64,000 nt of DNA, from NCBI GenBank assembly GCA_001931535.1, contig CP016211.1, positions 15,205,501-15,269,500 on the forward strand. The letters are read 5' to 3'. The stretch's first letter is position 1. Every line of letters begins with the position of its first letter. The stretch comes from Minicystis rosea. GTDB lineage: Bacteria > Myxococcota_A > Polyangia > Polyangiales > Polyangiaceae. Under the pieces are notes generated by a model, which was not told the DNA's origin, ran no database searches, and saw nothing but the letters and a program-made list of their open reading frames with translations. Below are positions 8,379 through 17,305 of the stretch, one piece after another. Position numbers and translations under genes: made by a program.

Positions 8379-8761
8379 CACAGCAGGGCTATCCCCAGCG
8401 GGGCTATCCGCAGCAGGGGTATTCCGGGCAGCAGCCCTGGCAGTAGGGGCACGCGCACCAGCAGGGGTATCCGATGCAGGGCGCCTCGGCGATGGCGCAC
8501 ACGGGGTGCGAGATGTGCGGGAGGGACGCGCCCGTCAAGCAGGTGACGTTCATGCAGAACGTCGGCCTCCTGGTGACGCGCTTCCCAAAGACGGTGCAGG
8601 GCCAGCTCTGCAAGCGCTGCATCTCGAGCTGCTTCTGGCGGATGACCACCATCTCGTTCTTCTTCGGGTGGTGGGGCGTCATCTCGTTCTTCTACACGCT
8701 CGTCTCCATCCCGGTGAACATCGTCAATTACCTCGGCGCGCTCAGCCTGCCCGATCAGTAG
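8379..8761 (+). CDS. Small zinc-ribbon membrane protein; 5' QGYP-rich part cut by repeat copy 2
   Basis: The intact part starts at ATG 8474 (95 residues): a CEMC...CKRC zinc-ribbon-like pair around VTFMQNVGLLVTRFPKTVQG, then two hydrophobic segments (SFFFGWWGVISFFYTLVSIP). This matches a widespread uncharacterised family whose members carry an N-terminal zinc knuckle and a GWWG motif. Upstream in the same frame, 8381-8473 encodes QQGYPQRGYPQQGYS and again QQGYP, the low-complexity N-terminus many relatives have, but an in-frame TAG at 8444 breaks it, and at 8378 the repeat replaces whatever came before. The gene probably survives as a shortened version, or is a pseudogene. Confidence 0.65.
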
Positions 8762-8792
8762 CGGTGACCCGCCCGCGCGGCGGACGGGAGCG

Positions 8793-9215
8793 TCACCCGT
8801 CGCTCCAGGTGCCGCCGCTCTGCGCGCAGTACCCCTTCAGCGCGTCGGGGGGGACGTCGCCGCCCTCGTAGAAGTATTGCTTGTAGGCGTTGCCGCTCTG
8901 GGGCGTCGCGCAGATCCCGATCAGACCCTCGCGCGGGCACGCGCTCAGCATGGTGCTGCCGCCCGGACAGCCGAGCTTGTCGGAGAGCAGCTCCATGCAG
9001 ACGTGCGACCCGCCCGCGGGCTGGTCGCAGGCGACCCCCTCGAACGGAACCCCGCCGGCCCCTCCGACGCCGGCGCCGCCCGAGCCGCCGGCGCTGCCGG
9101 TGCTGCCCGGGCCGCCTCCGGCTCCGCCGCTGCCGGTCGAGCTGGGGCCGCTCGAACAGGCCAGGATCTGTGCACCGAGGATGGTCAGGACCGCCATCGT
9201 TCGAATCGAAATCAT
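8793..9215 (-). CDS. Small Gly/Ser-linker lipoprotein
   Basis: The product has 140 residues. Start at 9215 has a strong GAGGAGG upstream. The signal peptide ends QILAC (Cys20), followed by a Gly/Ser/Ala-rich linker (about residues 21-55) of the kind common in myxobacterial lipoproteins. The C-terminal domain of about 85 residues has six Cys (CDQPAGGSHVCMELL, LGCPGG, SACPREG, ICATPQ, GYCAQSGG), probably disulfide-bonded, and no recognised catalytic motif. Likely a cell-surface protein of unknown role. Confidence 0.8.
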   Translation of the reverse strand: MISIRTMAVLTILGAQILACSSGPSSTGSGGAGGGPGSTGSAGGSGGAGVGGAGGVPFEGVACDQPAGGSHVCMELLSDKLGCPGGSTMLSACPREGLIGICATPQSGNAYKQYFYEGGDVPPDALKGYCAQSGGTWSDG

Positions 9216-9659
9216 GGTTCCTCCTCGTGTCCGCGTGGACGGGGCCCAAGCTCGGTCGCGCGCCGCGACCGCAGGGGCCTCGTCACAGCACCGGCAGGTC
9301 ATCCGTTGGGTGGGGCCCGGGCAGACGCGCCATCACGGCCAGCAGGAAACCGTCGCCGTGGGCCGCGACCGCGCGGGTGAACGCGGGGGCTCTCCGGAGC
9401 AACCCATCCCGTCTGCAGCTCGGTCGGGGAGCGACGTCCCTCCGCCGGCGAATACGGACCCGTGAGCGACCCGTGACGAGCCTGCGCGCGCTCTGAACGA
9501 GCATCGGGCATGCTTCGATATCGCGCGTAAGAGAGCCGGAGAGCCAGGTCGCAATATCGCTGCTGGTCCTCGCTCCACGCGGAGCGTGCAGTACCGTTTT
9601 TTGAATGCACGCGCCGCGCGATCATGGAGGCGGGAAGGTTCCGCACCCCGGCGAAGTGC
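9216..9659. other. Noncoding gap
   Basis: This 444-bp stretch separates two minus-strand lipoprotein genes. Frames here have no start with a ribosome site, no recognisable domain and poor codon structure. I see no clear terminator or repeat. Confidence 0.5.
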
Positions 9660-10691
9660 TCAGTGGCCCGGCGGTTCGTGGAAGCACAACGAATCTCCCG
9701 ATCCGGTGCAATCACGCCAGTCCGATGCGGTCACGCGCACGCGGGCAGAGGGGCTCTCTTTCTCGCGCGTGTCGAGGGCGATCCCTGCGGGACTGGCCCC
9801 CTCCGCCAGCGTTCGTCCGGCGCCGGAGAGAGAGCCGGCGACGCGCACCTCGACGGAGGCCAGGTCGGCATCGGAGACGGGCTTCGAGAAGACGTATTCG
9901 ATGGCGGGGCTCGCCGTGCGATCCTCGCCGTCGGCGCAGCGCCGGTGGAGCGCGGACCAGACGCACCCGGGGAGCGCCACGCCCTTTTCTCCTGCGATGG
10001 AGAGCGATCGCGCCGCGCTGCCGAGCGTCACCGGCTCGCTGAACGTGATCACGATGGAGCTCTGCGGCTTGCGCGGATCCGCGCCGTGCATGAGGCGGGT
10101 GACGTGAGGCGCGCTCCCCGTGAAGAAGGGGACGGCGATGGTGGCTGTCCCCGGTCGATCGTATGGCACGGCCTGCACGAGGTCTGCCACCTCCTCGGCG
10201 AGGAGATCGGATGTTCCCATCACCATCTCTCCGCCCGACGACAGCCGCAGCGTGTACCAGCGATCGGCCGCGAGGCTGCCATCCACCGTGACGGCGACCG
10301 AGAGCTCGGTCACGGGTACGCCGGCGACGCGCTTGCGTGCGTCGATCTCGGCGGCGACGGGGACCGCGTCCCCGGCGTCGTCGACCAGCGCGACGTGCCT
10401 CGCCACGAGCGCGGCGATCCCCGCGTGATCCTCTGGGCACTCACCATGACCGCCGCACCGGATCGTGAAGAGGAGACGTGGATTGAGGTCGATGCTCGTC
10501 GCGCGCCGTGCGATGGAGGTCAGTCGAGCCCGAGGACGCATGTCCTCTCCGCCGCCCCCCGGGGAGGCGTGATCGGTGGTGGGGCTCAACGTGCTTTCCG
10601 TGGGAGATGCCGTGACGACGTTCGTTTGCCGATCGCAGCCGGCCAGGATGGCGATGCACGACGCAATGAAAGGAAAAGGAATACGATTCAT
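9660..10691 (-). CDS. Lipoprotein with an Ig-like (Big_5/SbsA-type) domain
   Basis: The product has 343 residues. The signal peptide ends AILAGC (Cys19). A low-complexity Ser/Thr linker follows. A segment near the middle, SSIVITFSEPVTLGSAARSL, followed by SVEVRVAGSL, resembles bacterial Ig-like domains of the SbsA type (ITFSEPV motif), which act as surface stalks or adhesion modules. No catalytic motif is seen. It lies 107 bp downstream, on the same strand, of an exported metallopeptidase gene and may be co-transcribed. Confidence 0.7.
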   Translation of the reverse strand: MNRIPFPFIASCIAILAGCDRQTNVVTASPTESTLSPTTDHASPGGGGEDMRPRARLTSIARRATSIDLNPRLLFTIRCGGHGECPEDHAGIAALVARHVALVDDAGDAVPVAAEIDARKRVAGVPVTELSVAVTVDGSLAADRWYTLRLSSGGEMVMGTSDLLAEEVADLVQAVPYDRPGTATIAVPFFTGSAPHVTRLMHGADPRKPQSSIVITFSEPVTLGSAARSLSIAGEKGVALPGCVWSALHRRCADGEDRTASPAIEYVFSKPVSDADLASVEVRVAGSLSGAGRTLAEGASPAGIALDTREKESPSARVRVTASDWRDCTGSGDSLCFHEPPGH

Positions 10692-10798
10692 GATGATTTC
10701 CTCACTCCTGAGGTGACCGAAGGAGCAGCTCTCGCGCCCGGTGATTCCACGGTCGGTATCCATGGCTCGGGGGCGCGCCGCTCCGCCGGTCACGGCCT

Positions 10799-12370
10799 TC
10801 AGTTGAACGTCACGAGCGCGTTCAGGTTGGGGTTGTTCCAGATCGGCGTCGGGTCCGCGGTCTCGCCGAAGAAGTCGAAATCCATCCCGGAGAACGGGAA
10901 CGTGCCGTTGTCGTAGAGGGTCCTCCAGTTGCTGTCCGCGTCGCAGGAGCCGGAGAGCTGCCCGTCCTCACAATGGGCGATGCTGCAAAAGCCGGTCGCC
11001 TTGGCGTTGTTGGCCATGGTGCTGTGGCCGCAGTAGCGCGGCGTCACCGGGCCGGCCGGGGGCTTCTTGTACTCGTCCGAGAGGTCGAAGCACGAGTGGC
11101 CCGACTCGTGCGCGAAGAGCCAACCCATGCTCGCGCCGCTCCTCCAGTTGGCGCCGTGCGCGTCGATGTAACCGCAATCGGGATCCCACACGAAGTAGGC
11201 CGGGGTGCCTTGAGAGGTCGACCCGTTGTCATCGAACACGCACACATCGCAGTCGGTCCCGCAGCTCCCCACGTTCTGAACGATGGTGAAGTGGGACCGG
11301 AACAGGTTCCCGTTGGTGAACCCGAACAAGGTGGTGCTCCCGGTGGTGAGGAAGGCCTTCAGCTTGTCGATGTCGGCCGCGCCGAGGGTGCTGTTCTTCA
11401 CGCACACCTTGTTGTCCGGATAATCGTTGTGCACGTAGGCGTGGAGGACGAAGTGCCCAGCGCCCCGGTACGAGTGGACACCGATGTTGAACGTGCGCGC
11501 CGACGGGGACGCGGGGATCCGGAGCGCCTCGCTCGCGAGGTTCGAGAAGCCACGGAATTCGAAGTGGTTGTCGTCCGGCAGCGCTTGGCCGGTGTTCGCG
11601 TAGAGGTCGAAATCGACGTCGGGCGTCGTCGTGTCGAGCGTGAGGATCACGGGGCGGTTCGCCGGCACGTCGACCTGGAAATAGAGCACGTCGTGCGTGT
11701 CGAGCAGGAGACCATCATGCCGCTCGTTCGGGTTGATGTGGGCGACGTGGGTGATGGCCGGAGACTGGGTGCCTGAGCACGTGGCCGCGATCGCCGCGAA
11801 GCTCGGAGGCGCGAAGTTCGCCACCGAGAGATCCGACGTCCAGCTCACCAAAAGCTCCCCGGGGAACTGACTGCCTGGCTCGTTCGGAAACCAGAGATCC
11901 GCCGCGGGGGTGATGGCGTTCGTGAAGGGGTTGAGGATGCCCGTGTAGACGTAGGTGTGGAACGGGCTCGACAGCTCCTGCACGTCCAGGTGATCGGGGC
12001 CCTTCTCGGTGTCGAAGAACCCGAAGTACGGCTTGAGCGCCACCACGTTGGTGTTCACGTGGAGCGACCACGCCGATCGGGTGTTCACGTTGTAGAGGGT
12101 CATGTCCGTCGGCCCGGCCGCGGGATCGGTGGACTTCTTGGTGAACTCCTGCGCTCCGAGGTTCACCGGGATCGGCGGGTCGAAGCCGAACATGTTGCAC
12201 CCCGCCTGCTCGAAGCGCGCGAAGCTCGTGCTCGTGCAGAGCCCGAGCGCGACCCCGGCGGCCGCGGCCACCCACGCGGCCCCTCCGGCGAGCCGGCGGG
12301 GAGCACGAGAGCAGGTGAAGGTAGAAGGAAGATGTGGTTTCGAGCGTTGCTGTCTGGTGTGGTTGCCCAT
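10799..12370 (-). CDS. Exported zinc metallopeptidase with HExxHxxxxLxDEY motif (M64-like)
   Basis: The product has 523 residues. An Arg-rich start and hydrophobic core (GAAWVAAAAGVALGL) form a signal peptide. Residues 240-330 (YFQVDVPANRPVILTLDTTT, then DVDFDLYANTG and FNIGVHSYRGAG) look like a pre-peptidase C-terminal (PPC) beta-sandwich. Residues 421-434 read HESGHSCFDLSDEY, a zincin HExxH followed by the L-DEY element characteristic of M64-type peptidases. Several Cys around it suggest disulfides. It is therefore predicted to be a secreted protease. ATG 12370 is chosen to start the signal peptide; its ribosome site is weak. Confidence 0.75.
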   Translation of the reverse strand: MGNHTRQQRSKPHLPSTFTCSRAPRRLAGGAAWVAAAAGVALGLCTSTSFARFEQAGCNMFGFDPPIPVNLGAQEFTKKSTDPAAGPTDMTLYNVNTRSAWSLHVNTNVVALKPYFGFFDTEKGPDHLDVQELSSPFHTYVYTGILNPFTNAITPAADLWFPNEPGSQFPGELLVSWTSDLSVANFAPPSFAAIAATCSGTQSPAITHVAHINPNERHDGLLLDTHDVLYFQVDVPANRPVILTLDTTTPDVDFDLYANTGQALPDDNHFEFRGFSNLASEALRIPASPSARTFNIGVHSYRGAGHFVLHAYVHNDYPDNKVCVKNSTLGAADIDKLKAFLTTGSTTLFGFTNGNLFRSHFTIVQNVGSCGTDCDVCVFDDNGSTSQGTPAYFVWDPDCGYIDAHGANWRSGASMGWLFAHESGHSCFDLSDEYKKPPAGPVTPRYCGHSTMANNAKATGFCSIAHCEDGQLSGSCDADSNWRTLYDNGTFPFSGMDFDFFGETADPTPIWNNPNLNALVTFN

Positions 12371-12682
12371 GGCGAGCACCCATCGCAACCCACGTGCCGC
12401 GTCCGAGCCCGAGCTTTGGAGCCGAGATCCGTTTGCCGCCCGCGTGCACCGTGTGTGCGGAGTGCGTGCGAGCACACTCCATGGGAGCACCGAGCCTCGC
12501 GAACAGGCAATCTGCCCGGCGAGGCAAATCCGAGATCGGATGCGCGTCCGTGGAGGTGTGGATGGGAGGATGACCGCCTTTTTACAGCCCAGCGGTGGTG
12601 TGCGATTTCGGGGACGTAGCCCGTGCGTCTCGGGCCCGCGGCGCGCTACCATGGCTCATGGCCGACCTTGCCCCGAGCAGCA
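12371..12682. other. Noncoding gap, right edge of the putative inserted segment
   Basis: No gene is supported in these 312 bp upstream of the metallopeptidase. The right end (12682) is where the half copy of the dispersed repeat begins. No inverted repeat matching the bases at 341 is obvious. Confidence 0.4.
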
Positions 12683-12759
12683 TGGAAGGGCGATTACGTC
12701 AACCCGGGTGGGCGAGATGCCTCTTGACTTCCGGATCCCGTTTGCATCGGCTATCCGCC
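12683..12759 (+). repeat. Dispersed composite repeat, copy 3 (3' half only)
   Basis: It begins at TGGAAGGG (12683-12690), the same eight bases that end copy 1, and runs through the conserved CGATTACGTCAACCCGGG stretch to GGCTATCCGCC. No 38-bp unit and no ATCGTGAT hairpin are present. Confidence 0.9.
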
Positions 12760-12929
12760 CCGATGGGCATCGCCTGAGCGTTCGGGGTTCGACTTCACGA
12801 AGGCGCCCGGCGCGCATGCTTTGCGCGCACGCTGGACGCGCCCATCGGTGATCGGGGCGCGCTGTGCTGAACGAGCGTCGGCGAGCCAGCGCGGCCCGCG
12901 GGGACGACGACGGCGCGCGTGAAGGGGTC

Positions 12930-14417
12930 ATGAAGCACACCGAAACGATGTTGCTCCACGAGCCCGTCGCGGTCGTAAGGTCGCTCCTGTTCCCGTTCGC
13001 TGCCGTCGCGCTCGTCGCCTGCGGAGCTCCGTCGCCCCTCGCGCCGCATCCGATCACGATCGCGGTCGAGCCGCCCGCGCCCACCGCGAGCGCGGCACCG
13101 GCCGAAGAGCCACCGCTTCGCCCCAAGAGCGCAGCCGAGCTCGCGGCCCTCGAGCAGCTCGCGCGAGAGGCCGACACGCTCTACTTCGCGGACCGTTTCG
13201 ATGAGGCACGCCGTCGGTTCGAACGGCTCTGGGAGCAGCACCACCCGAACCCGCTCGCGCTGGTGATGGCGGGGCACGCAGCGAGGCACGCGCACGACGA
13301 GGCCGGCGCGGAGGCGTTGTTCGAGCGCGCGCGCGGCGAAGCGCGCAAGGATGGCGCGATCGATTGCTCGCGCGGCGGCGGCTTCGGGCTGGGCCGCTTC
13401 GACGGCCCCAACGCCGCGTGGGCCCTCGACGACGACGCTTGGCTCCGGCTCGACGTGCGCGACCGCCGCGTGCTCTATGGTTTCTGCGGCGACGCGACGC
13501 GCGATCCGGCCAGCAAGGCGCACGCGCCGGTGACGTGGATGCCGCCCCTCCTCGGCGCGCGCTTCCAGCACCCGGAGCCGAGGCGGCCTGGAGAGGCGAG
13601 CGTGGGCACCGCCGTCGAGATCTTCGATCTCGTCTACGGCGGCGTGCTCGGCACCGTACCGCACACCGTCGAGCACTCGGATTTCAACGAGGAGCACCAC
13701 GGATCGCTGGCGTTCTCGGGCGACCGCGCGCTCCTCGCCTCGGGCGCGAACGGGCCGGACCGGGAGCTGCGCCTCTGGCGCGTCGCGGATCGCACGCTCT
13801 TGCGCGCGCTGCCGCTCTCGCACCCCGAAGGCCTGGCGCTCTCGCCCGACGGCTCGCGCCTCGCCGTCGCCTCGTGCGCAGACATCACCGTTTGGGACAC
13901 GACGACCGGCAAACGGATCTCCAAGGTGGATTATCGCTACATCAGCTGTCGCTATGGGTCCGGCATCGGAAGCTCGGTGTTCGGGATGGCGTTCTCGCCC
14001 GACGACAGCCTTCTCGCGGTCTCGCTCCTGCCGATGGGGACGCTGCAAAGGCCCGCCCCCGCCTCGGAGGGCGGCGAGCAGGTGGCCGTCTTCCGCACGC
14101 GCGATGGGCGGCGCGTGAGCCGCTGGGAAGGAGAGATCTTCGGCCTTCGCTTCTCGCCCGATGGAACGCGGCTCGCGGGTTACACGCGTGTGGGTGAGTC
14201 CCTCGTGCTCCACGACGTGAAGGGCGGCACGCGGGCAGCGCTCGAAGGCGCGGGCAGTCCGGTGGCATTCTCGCCGGATGGCAGCGTGTTGATCACGGGC
14301 CATGGCCTTTTGAGCTTGGCCAATGCTGCAAAGCCCACGTCGATCATGGACGACAGCGCGCCGAGCGATCTGGAGCAGCTCGGCCCGTACTGGATTCCCG
14401 GGCACACGAGCCGTTGA
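12930..14417 (+). CDS. WD40/beta-propeller-like lipoprotein
   Basis: The product has 495 residues. ATG 12930 has AGGGG upstream and gives a signal peptide ending ALVAC (Cys31). An N-terminal helical part (about residues 60-130: EQLAREADTLYFADRFDEAR, then EAGAEALFERARGEA) is TPR-like. From about residue 240, repeated units of the kind LALSPDGSRLAVAS, FSPDDSLLAVSL and RFSPDGTRLAGY are WD40-type propeller blades. The protein is probably a periplasmic or surface scaffold; no catalytic residues are apparent. Confidence 0.8.
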   Translation: MKHTETMLLHEPVAVVRSLLFPFAAVALVACGAPSPLAPHPITIAVEPPAPTASAAPAEEPPLRPKSAAELAALEQLAREADTLYFADRFDEARRRFERLWEQHHPNPLALVMAGHAARHAHDEAGAEALFERARGEARKDGAIDCSRGGGFGLGRFDGPNAAWALDDDAWLRLDVRDRRVLYGFCGDATRDPASKAHAPVTWMPPLLGARFQHPEPRRPGEASVGTAVEIFDLVYGGVLGTVPHTVEHSDFNEEHHGSLAFSGDRALLASGANGPDRELRLWRVADRTLLRALPLSHPEGLALSPDGSRLAVASCADITVWDTTTGKRISKVDYRYISCRYGSGIGSSVFGMAFSPDDSLLAVSLLPMGTLQRPAPASEGGEQVAVFRTRDGRRVSRWEGEIFGLRFSPDGTRLAGYTRVGESLVLHDVKGGTRAALEGAGSPVAFSPDGSVLITGHGLLSLANAAKPTSIMDDSAPSDLEQLGPYWIPGHTSR

Positions 14418-14661
14418 TCGAGGCCTTCCGGCGCGAGGAAGCGTACCCACGTCATCGAGGTGGCTTCGAGTCGCGGTGCGCTTCGCGCGTGAAGGAGCGC
14501 CGGCGCGTATCGATGCTCACCGGAGAGCCGTGACGGGATCGCCTCTCCAGCGCACGCGTGAGGGGCTTCCGCCGCGCGACGCGCACCGGGGGCACGATTG
14601 ACTGTGGAGAGGGCGGCGACTACGGTCGCGCGGCGTGCAGGGGAGCGCTTCCGGCGAGGCG

Positions 14662-15789
14662 ATGGGACAGGAGGCGCCCCGCGGAGAGGCCGCGCGCGGC
14701 GGGCGCCACAAGATCGCGCCGCTCACGGGCGTTCGTGCGGTGGCCGCCACGTGGGTGGTCTTGTTCCACCTCCACTACTTCGTGAGCTCGGCGTTTCCGA
14801 CGTTCCCCGAGGTCGTCGAGCGCTTCGCCGCGGCGGGCTACCTGGGCGTGGATCTGTTCTTTCTCCTGAGCGGGTTCGTCCTCTCGTACCAGTACCTCGA
14901 CGCCTTCCGCGCCCTGTCGCTCCGCCCCTATGCGCGCTTCCTCGCGCTGCGTTTGGCGCGCATCTATCCGGTCCACCTGTTCACGCTGATGCTCGCGCTC
15001 GGCATCCTCGTCGTCGGGCGCGCCCGCGGCCTGGCGCCGGCCGATCCCGCGACGCACTCGGCGGGCGCGTTCGTGGCCAACGTGCTGCTCGTGCACGCTT
15101 GGGGGGTCGTCGATCAGCTCACGTGGAACGTCCCCTCGTGGTCGATCAGCTGCGAATGGCTCGCCTACCTGGCGTTCCCGATCCTCGCCTTGCGCCTCCG
15201 CCGGATCCGGAGCCGGCTCGCGGCGGCGGCGCTCGTGATCTTCGGGCTCGGGTTCGCCGTGGTCGGGCTGCGGCTCTATGGGGTGCCGTCGCTCGACGCC
15301 AACGTGCACGGCGGCCCGGTGCGCATCGCGGGCGAGTTCGTGGCCGGGTGTGCGCTCTTCCTGTTCCATCGCGAGGTGCAAGGCAGCGCAGCCGGAGCGC
15401 GCACCGCAGCGTTCGCCACAGCCTTCGCCGTCCTCGGGATCGTCGCGCTCATCATGGTGCGCCGTGCGGATCCCTTCGCGCTGATCTTCTTCGCCGTCCT
15501 CATCGTGGCGCTCGCGCTCTCGCCGCACGGCCTCGCGAAGCCGCTCTCGGCACCGCTCGTGATCTTCTTCGGCGAGGCCTCGTATTCGCTCTACATGACG
15601 CACGTGATCGTCCTGCGCGTGCTCAAGGTGGTCTTCCCCATGAGCCGGTTCGCCGAGCGATCGCTCGCGGTCCGCGCCGGCGTGCTCGGCGGGTACCTCG
15701 CGCTCATCTTCGCGGCGGCGGCGCTGACGTACGTCGCCGTCGAGCGGCCCGCGCGCGAATGGCTGCGGCGCCGCATCGACGGGCGGTGA
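14662..15789 (+). CDS. Membrane acyltransferase, OafA/Acyl_transf_3 family
   Basis: The product has 375 residues (384 from a GTG at 14635). The N-terminus contains PLTGVRAVAATWVVLFHLHY, including the conserved Arg and the catalytic-type His of acyltransferase-3 enzymes. It is followed by LGVDLFFLLSGFVLSYQY, the family's second hallmark. About ten hydrophobic segments span the rest. SLYMTHVIVLR near the end matches the conserved late helix. Such enzymes transfer acetyl or other acyl groups onto surface polysaccharides or lipids; the acceptor is unknown. It stands alone between unrelated genes. Confidence 0.9.
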   Translation: MGQEAPRGEAARGGRHKIAPLTGVRAVAATWVVLFHLHYFVSSAFPTFPEVVERFAAAGYLGVDLFFLLSGFVLSYQYLDAFRALSLRPYARFLALRLARIYPVHLFTLMLALGILVVGRARGLAPADPATHSAGAFVANVLLVHAWGVVDQLTWNVPSWSISCEWLAYLAFPILALRLRRIRSRLAAAALVIFGLGFAVVGLRLYGVPSLDANVHGGPVRIAGEFVAGCALFLFHREVQGSAAGARTAAFATAFAVLGIVALIMVRRADPFALIFFAVLIVALALSPHGLAKPLSAPLVIFFGEASYSLYMTHVIVLRVLKVVFPMSRFAERSLAVRAGVLGGYLALIFAAAALTYVAVERPAREWLRRRIDGR

Positions 15790-15832
15790 GCGAGGCGCCG
15801 AGGCGCCGACGACGATCCGGTACGATGCCACC

Positions 15833-16690
15833 ATGGGTCTCGACGCGAGCGTGATGTGCACCTGTTGGCGCGAACGTCGGTGCAGCCGGCCCCCGCACGC
15901 GGAGCACGTGCGCGTCGACGAGGAGGGGTACCTGTCGCTCGAGCTCCCGTGGGAAGACCACGCCGCGGAGCACCAAGCCTTCTGGGAATGGCTGGGCTCC
16001 GCCTGCGAGCACCAGAACATGAACGCCGCCTCCGAGCGGGTCTCGAATTGGAGCGGTGTCCGCGCGTTCCAGACCGCGCTCCGCGAGGTCGGCGAGGGAC
16101 ACTTTCCCGTGCTCCTCGCCGAGATCCCCGACGCCAACGGTGGGCTGATGAAGCCCGCGGCCTGCGCGGCCGGCCTGCGCGAGCTCGCCCGCTTCACCGA
16201 GCTCGTCCGATCGACACGAAGCACGTTCCTCGTCGATGACGAGACCGGCACGGAGCTCTACCGGTACATCCCGCAGTACCACGGAGTGTTCCAGCTCAGC
16301 CGAGAGCACGGGGACGTCGGCGTGGATCCGGAGGGCCTCTTCGTGGCCCGGCATGCCGAAGATGGCGTGGGGGAGATCGTCTTTCGCGCCATGCGCGCCG
16401 AGCAGATCGTGATCGCGCGCAATGACCTCGGAGACGCGGAGCTCGTGCGGCTCCGCTGCCTCGACAGTGGGCAGGAGTCGCCGCCGATTGCTTCCATCAC
16501 GGGGAGGCAGATCCCATGGCCCGACGGCCGCATGGAGGACGACGGCGGGCGCTGCCGTTTCGCCTGCCCGCAGCGCTTGGGGGTGATCCGCCGCGGCCTC
16601 ACGGTGGCGGACTTCGACTTCATCCTCGGCGCGTTGCGGCGCCTGTTCGAGGCCTCGTCGGTGACAGGCAATCCCGTGCGCTGGTCGTGA
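15833..16690 (+). CDS. Conserved uncharacterised protein
   Basis: The product has 285 residues, soluble, with no signal peptide. The opening MGLDASVMCTCWRERRCSRP, then DEEGYLSLELPW, ACEHQNMNAASERVSNWSG and LFVARHAEDG recall an uncharacterised bacterial family found in many phyla. I know of no function. The start is at the MGLDA that is conserved in relatives. A perfect inverted repeat at 16791-16819, 100 bp past the stop, could terminate transcription. Confidence 0.75.
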   Translation: MGLDASVMCTCWRERRCSRPPHAEHVRVDEEGYLSLELPWEDHAAEHQAFWEWLGSACEHQNMNAASERVSNWSGVRAFQTALREVGEGHFPVLLAEIPDANGGLMKPAACAAGLRELARFTELVRSTRSTFLVDDETGTELYRYIPQYHGVFQLSREHGDVGVDPEGLFVARHAEDGVGEIVFRAMRAEQIVIARNDLGDAELVRLRCLDSGQESPPIASITGRQIPWPDGRMEDDGGRCRFACPQRLGVIRRGLTVADFDFILGALRRLFEASSVTGNPVRWS

Positions 16691-16790
16691 CGGAGGTCCT
16701 TACGGATGGGCGAATCTGCGCGCTCCTCGTCCATTCCAGACCGGAATACGGCACCTCAGGCCCCGCCGATTGCGCAGCGCAGACCTTCCC

Positions 16791-16819
16791 GGACCGTCCG
16801 GGAGCTTCCCGGACGGTCC
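16791..16819. terminator. Perfect 13-bp inverted repeat beside repeat copy 4
   Basis: The arms are GGACCGTCCGGGA and TCCCGGACGGTCC with a 3-base GCT loop. No T-tract follows, so it is not a classical intrinsic terminator. It directly abuts repeat copy 4 at 16821. Confidence 0.5.
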
Positions 16820-16820
16820 T

Positions 16821-17081
16821 CACCCTGGTAGCGCCTTCTGTGCGCGGGATCCGCGTACCACCCTGGTAGCGCCTTCTGTGCGCGGGATCCGCGTACCACC
16901 CTGGTAGCGCCTTCTGTGCGCGGGATCCGCGTACCGGACAGGACGCCTCGATATGGCTCCATCGTGATGAAATCACGATCCTACTCGACAAACGAATCAG
17001 GAGCGTGGAAGGGCGATTACGTCAACCCGGGTGGCGAGAGGCCTCTTGACTTCCGGATCCCGTTTGCATCGGCTATCCGCC
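16821..17081 (+). repeat. Dispersed composite repeat, copy 4 (three 38-bp units)
   Basis: Three identical 38-bp units (16821-16858, 16859-16896 and 16897-16934) precede a full-length body with a perfect ATCGTGAT/ATCACGAT hairpin. It ends GGCTATCCGCC at 17081. One G is missing in the GGGTGGCGAG stretch relative to the other copies. Confidence 0.92.
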
Positions 17082-17180
17082 GGTCGTCCCCACGACACAA
17101 ACTCAACCTTCAGGTCGAGGACACTTCGACAACACCGCGGTCACTGCCCGGTGTTCTTTCCTTCACGTCGCCGCGCGAGC

Positions 17181-17275
17181 TCAGGTGCCCTCGGTCTGAA
17201 TGATGCCGTTGATCAGCACATTGATTCCCCACCTGAACCGCTGCAGGGACGGGCTTGCGGACGCCACGTTCCCAT
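17181..17275 (-). pseudogene. Possible C-terminal remnant of a TetR-type regulator
   Basis: The minus strand encodes SLQRFRWGINVLINGIIQTEGT and a stop at 17181. The pattern F-WGI-VLI-GI resembles the last helix of TetR ligand domains. No start or DNA-binding domain remains; the other end meets the 5' region of the gene at 17306. Weak evidence. Confidence 0.3.
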
Positions 17276-17305
17276 GATGCGTACTCGCTTGCCATAGGCA
17301 ACCCG

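Noticed and set aside
9299..9715. Minus-strand frame of 138 codons between two lipoprotein genes
   Set aside because: No ribosome site or domain, and an amino-acid composition like that of noncoding high-GC frames.
16821..16934. Three 38-bp repeats as a CRISPR array
   Set aside because: The units are directly adjacent with no spacers, and other copies have one or two units; no cas gene is present.
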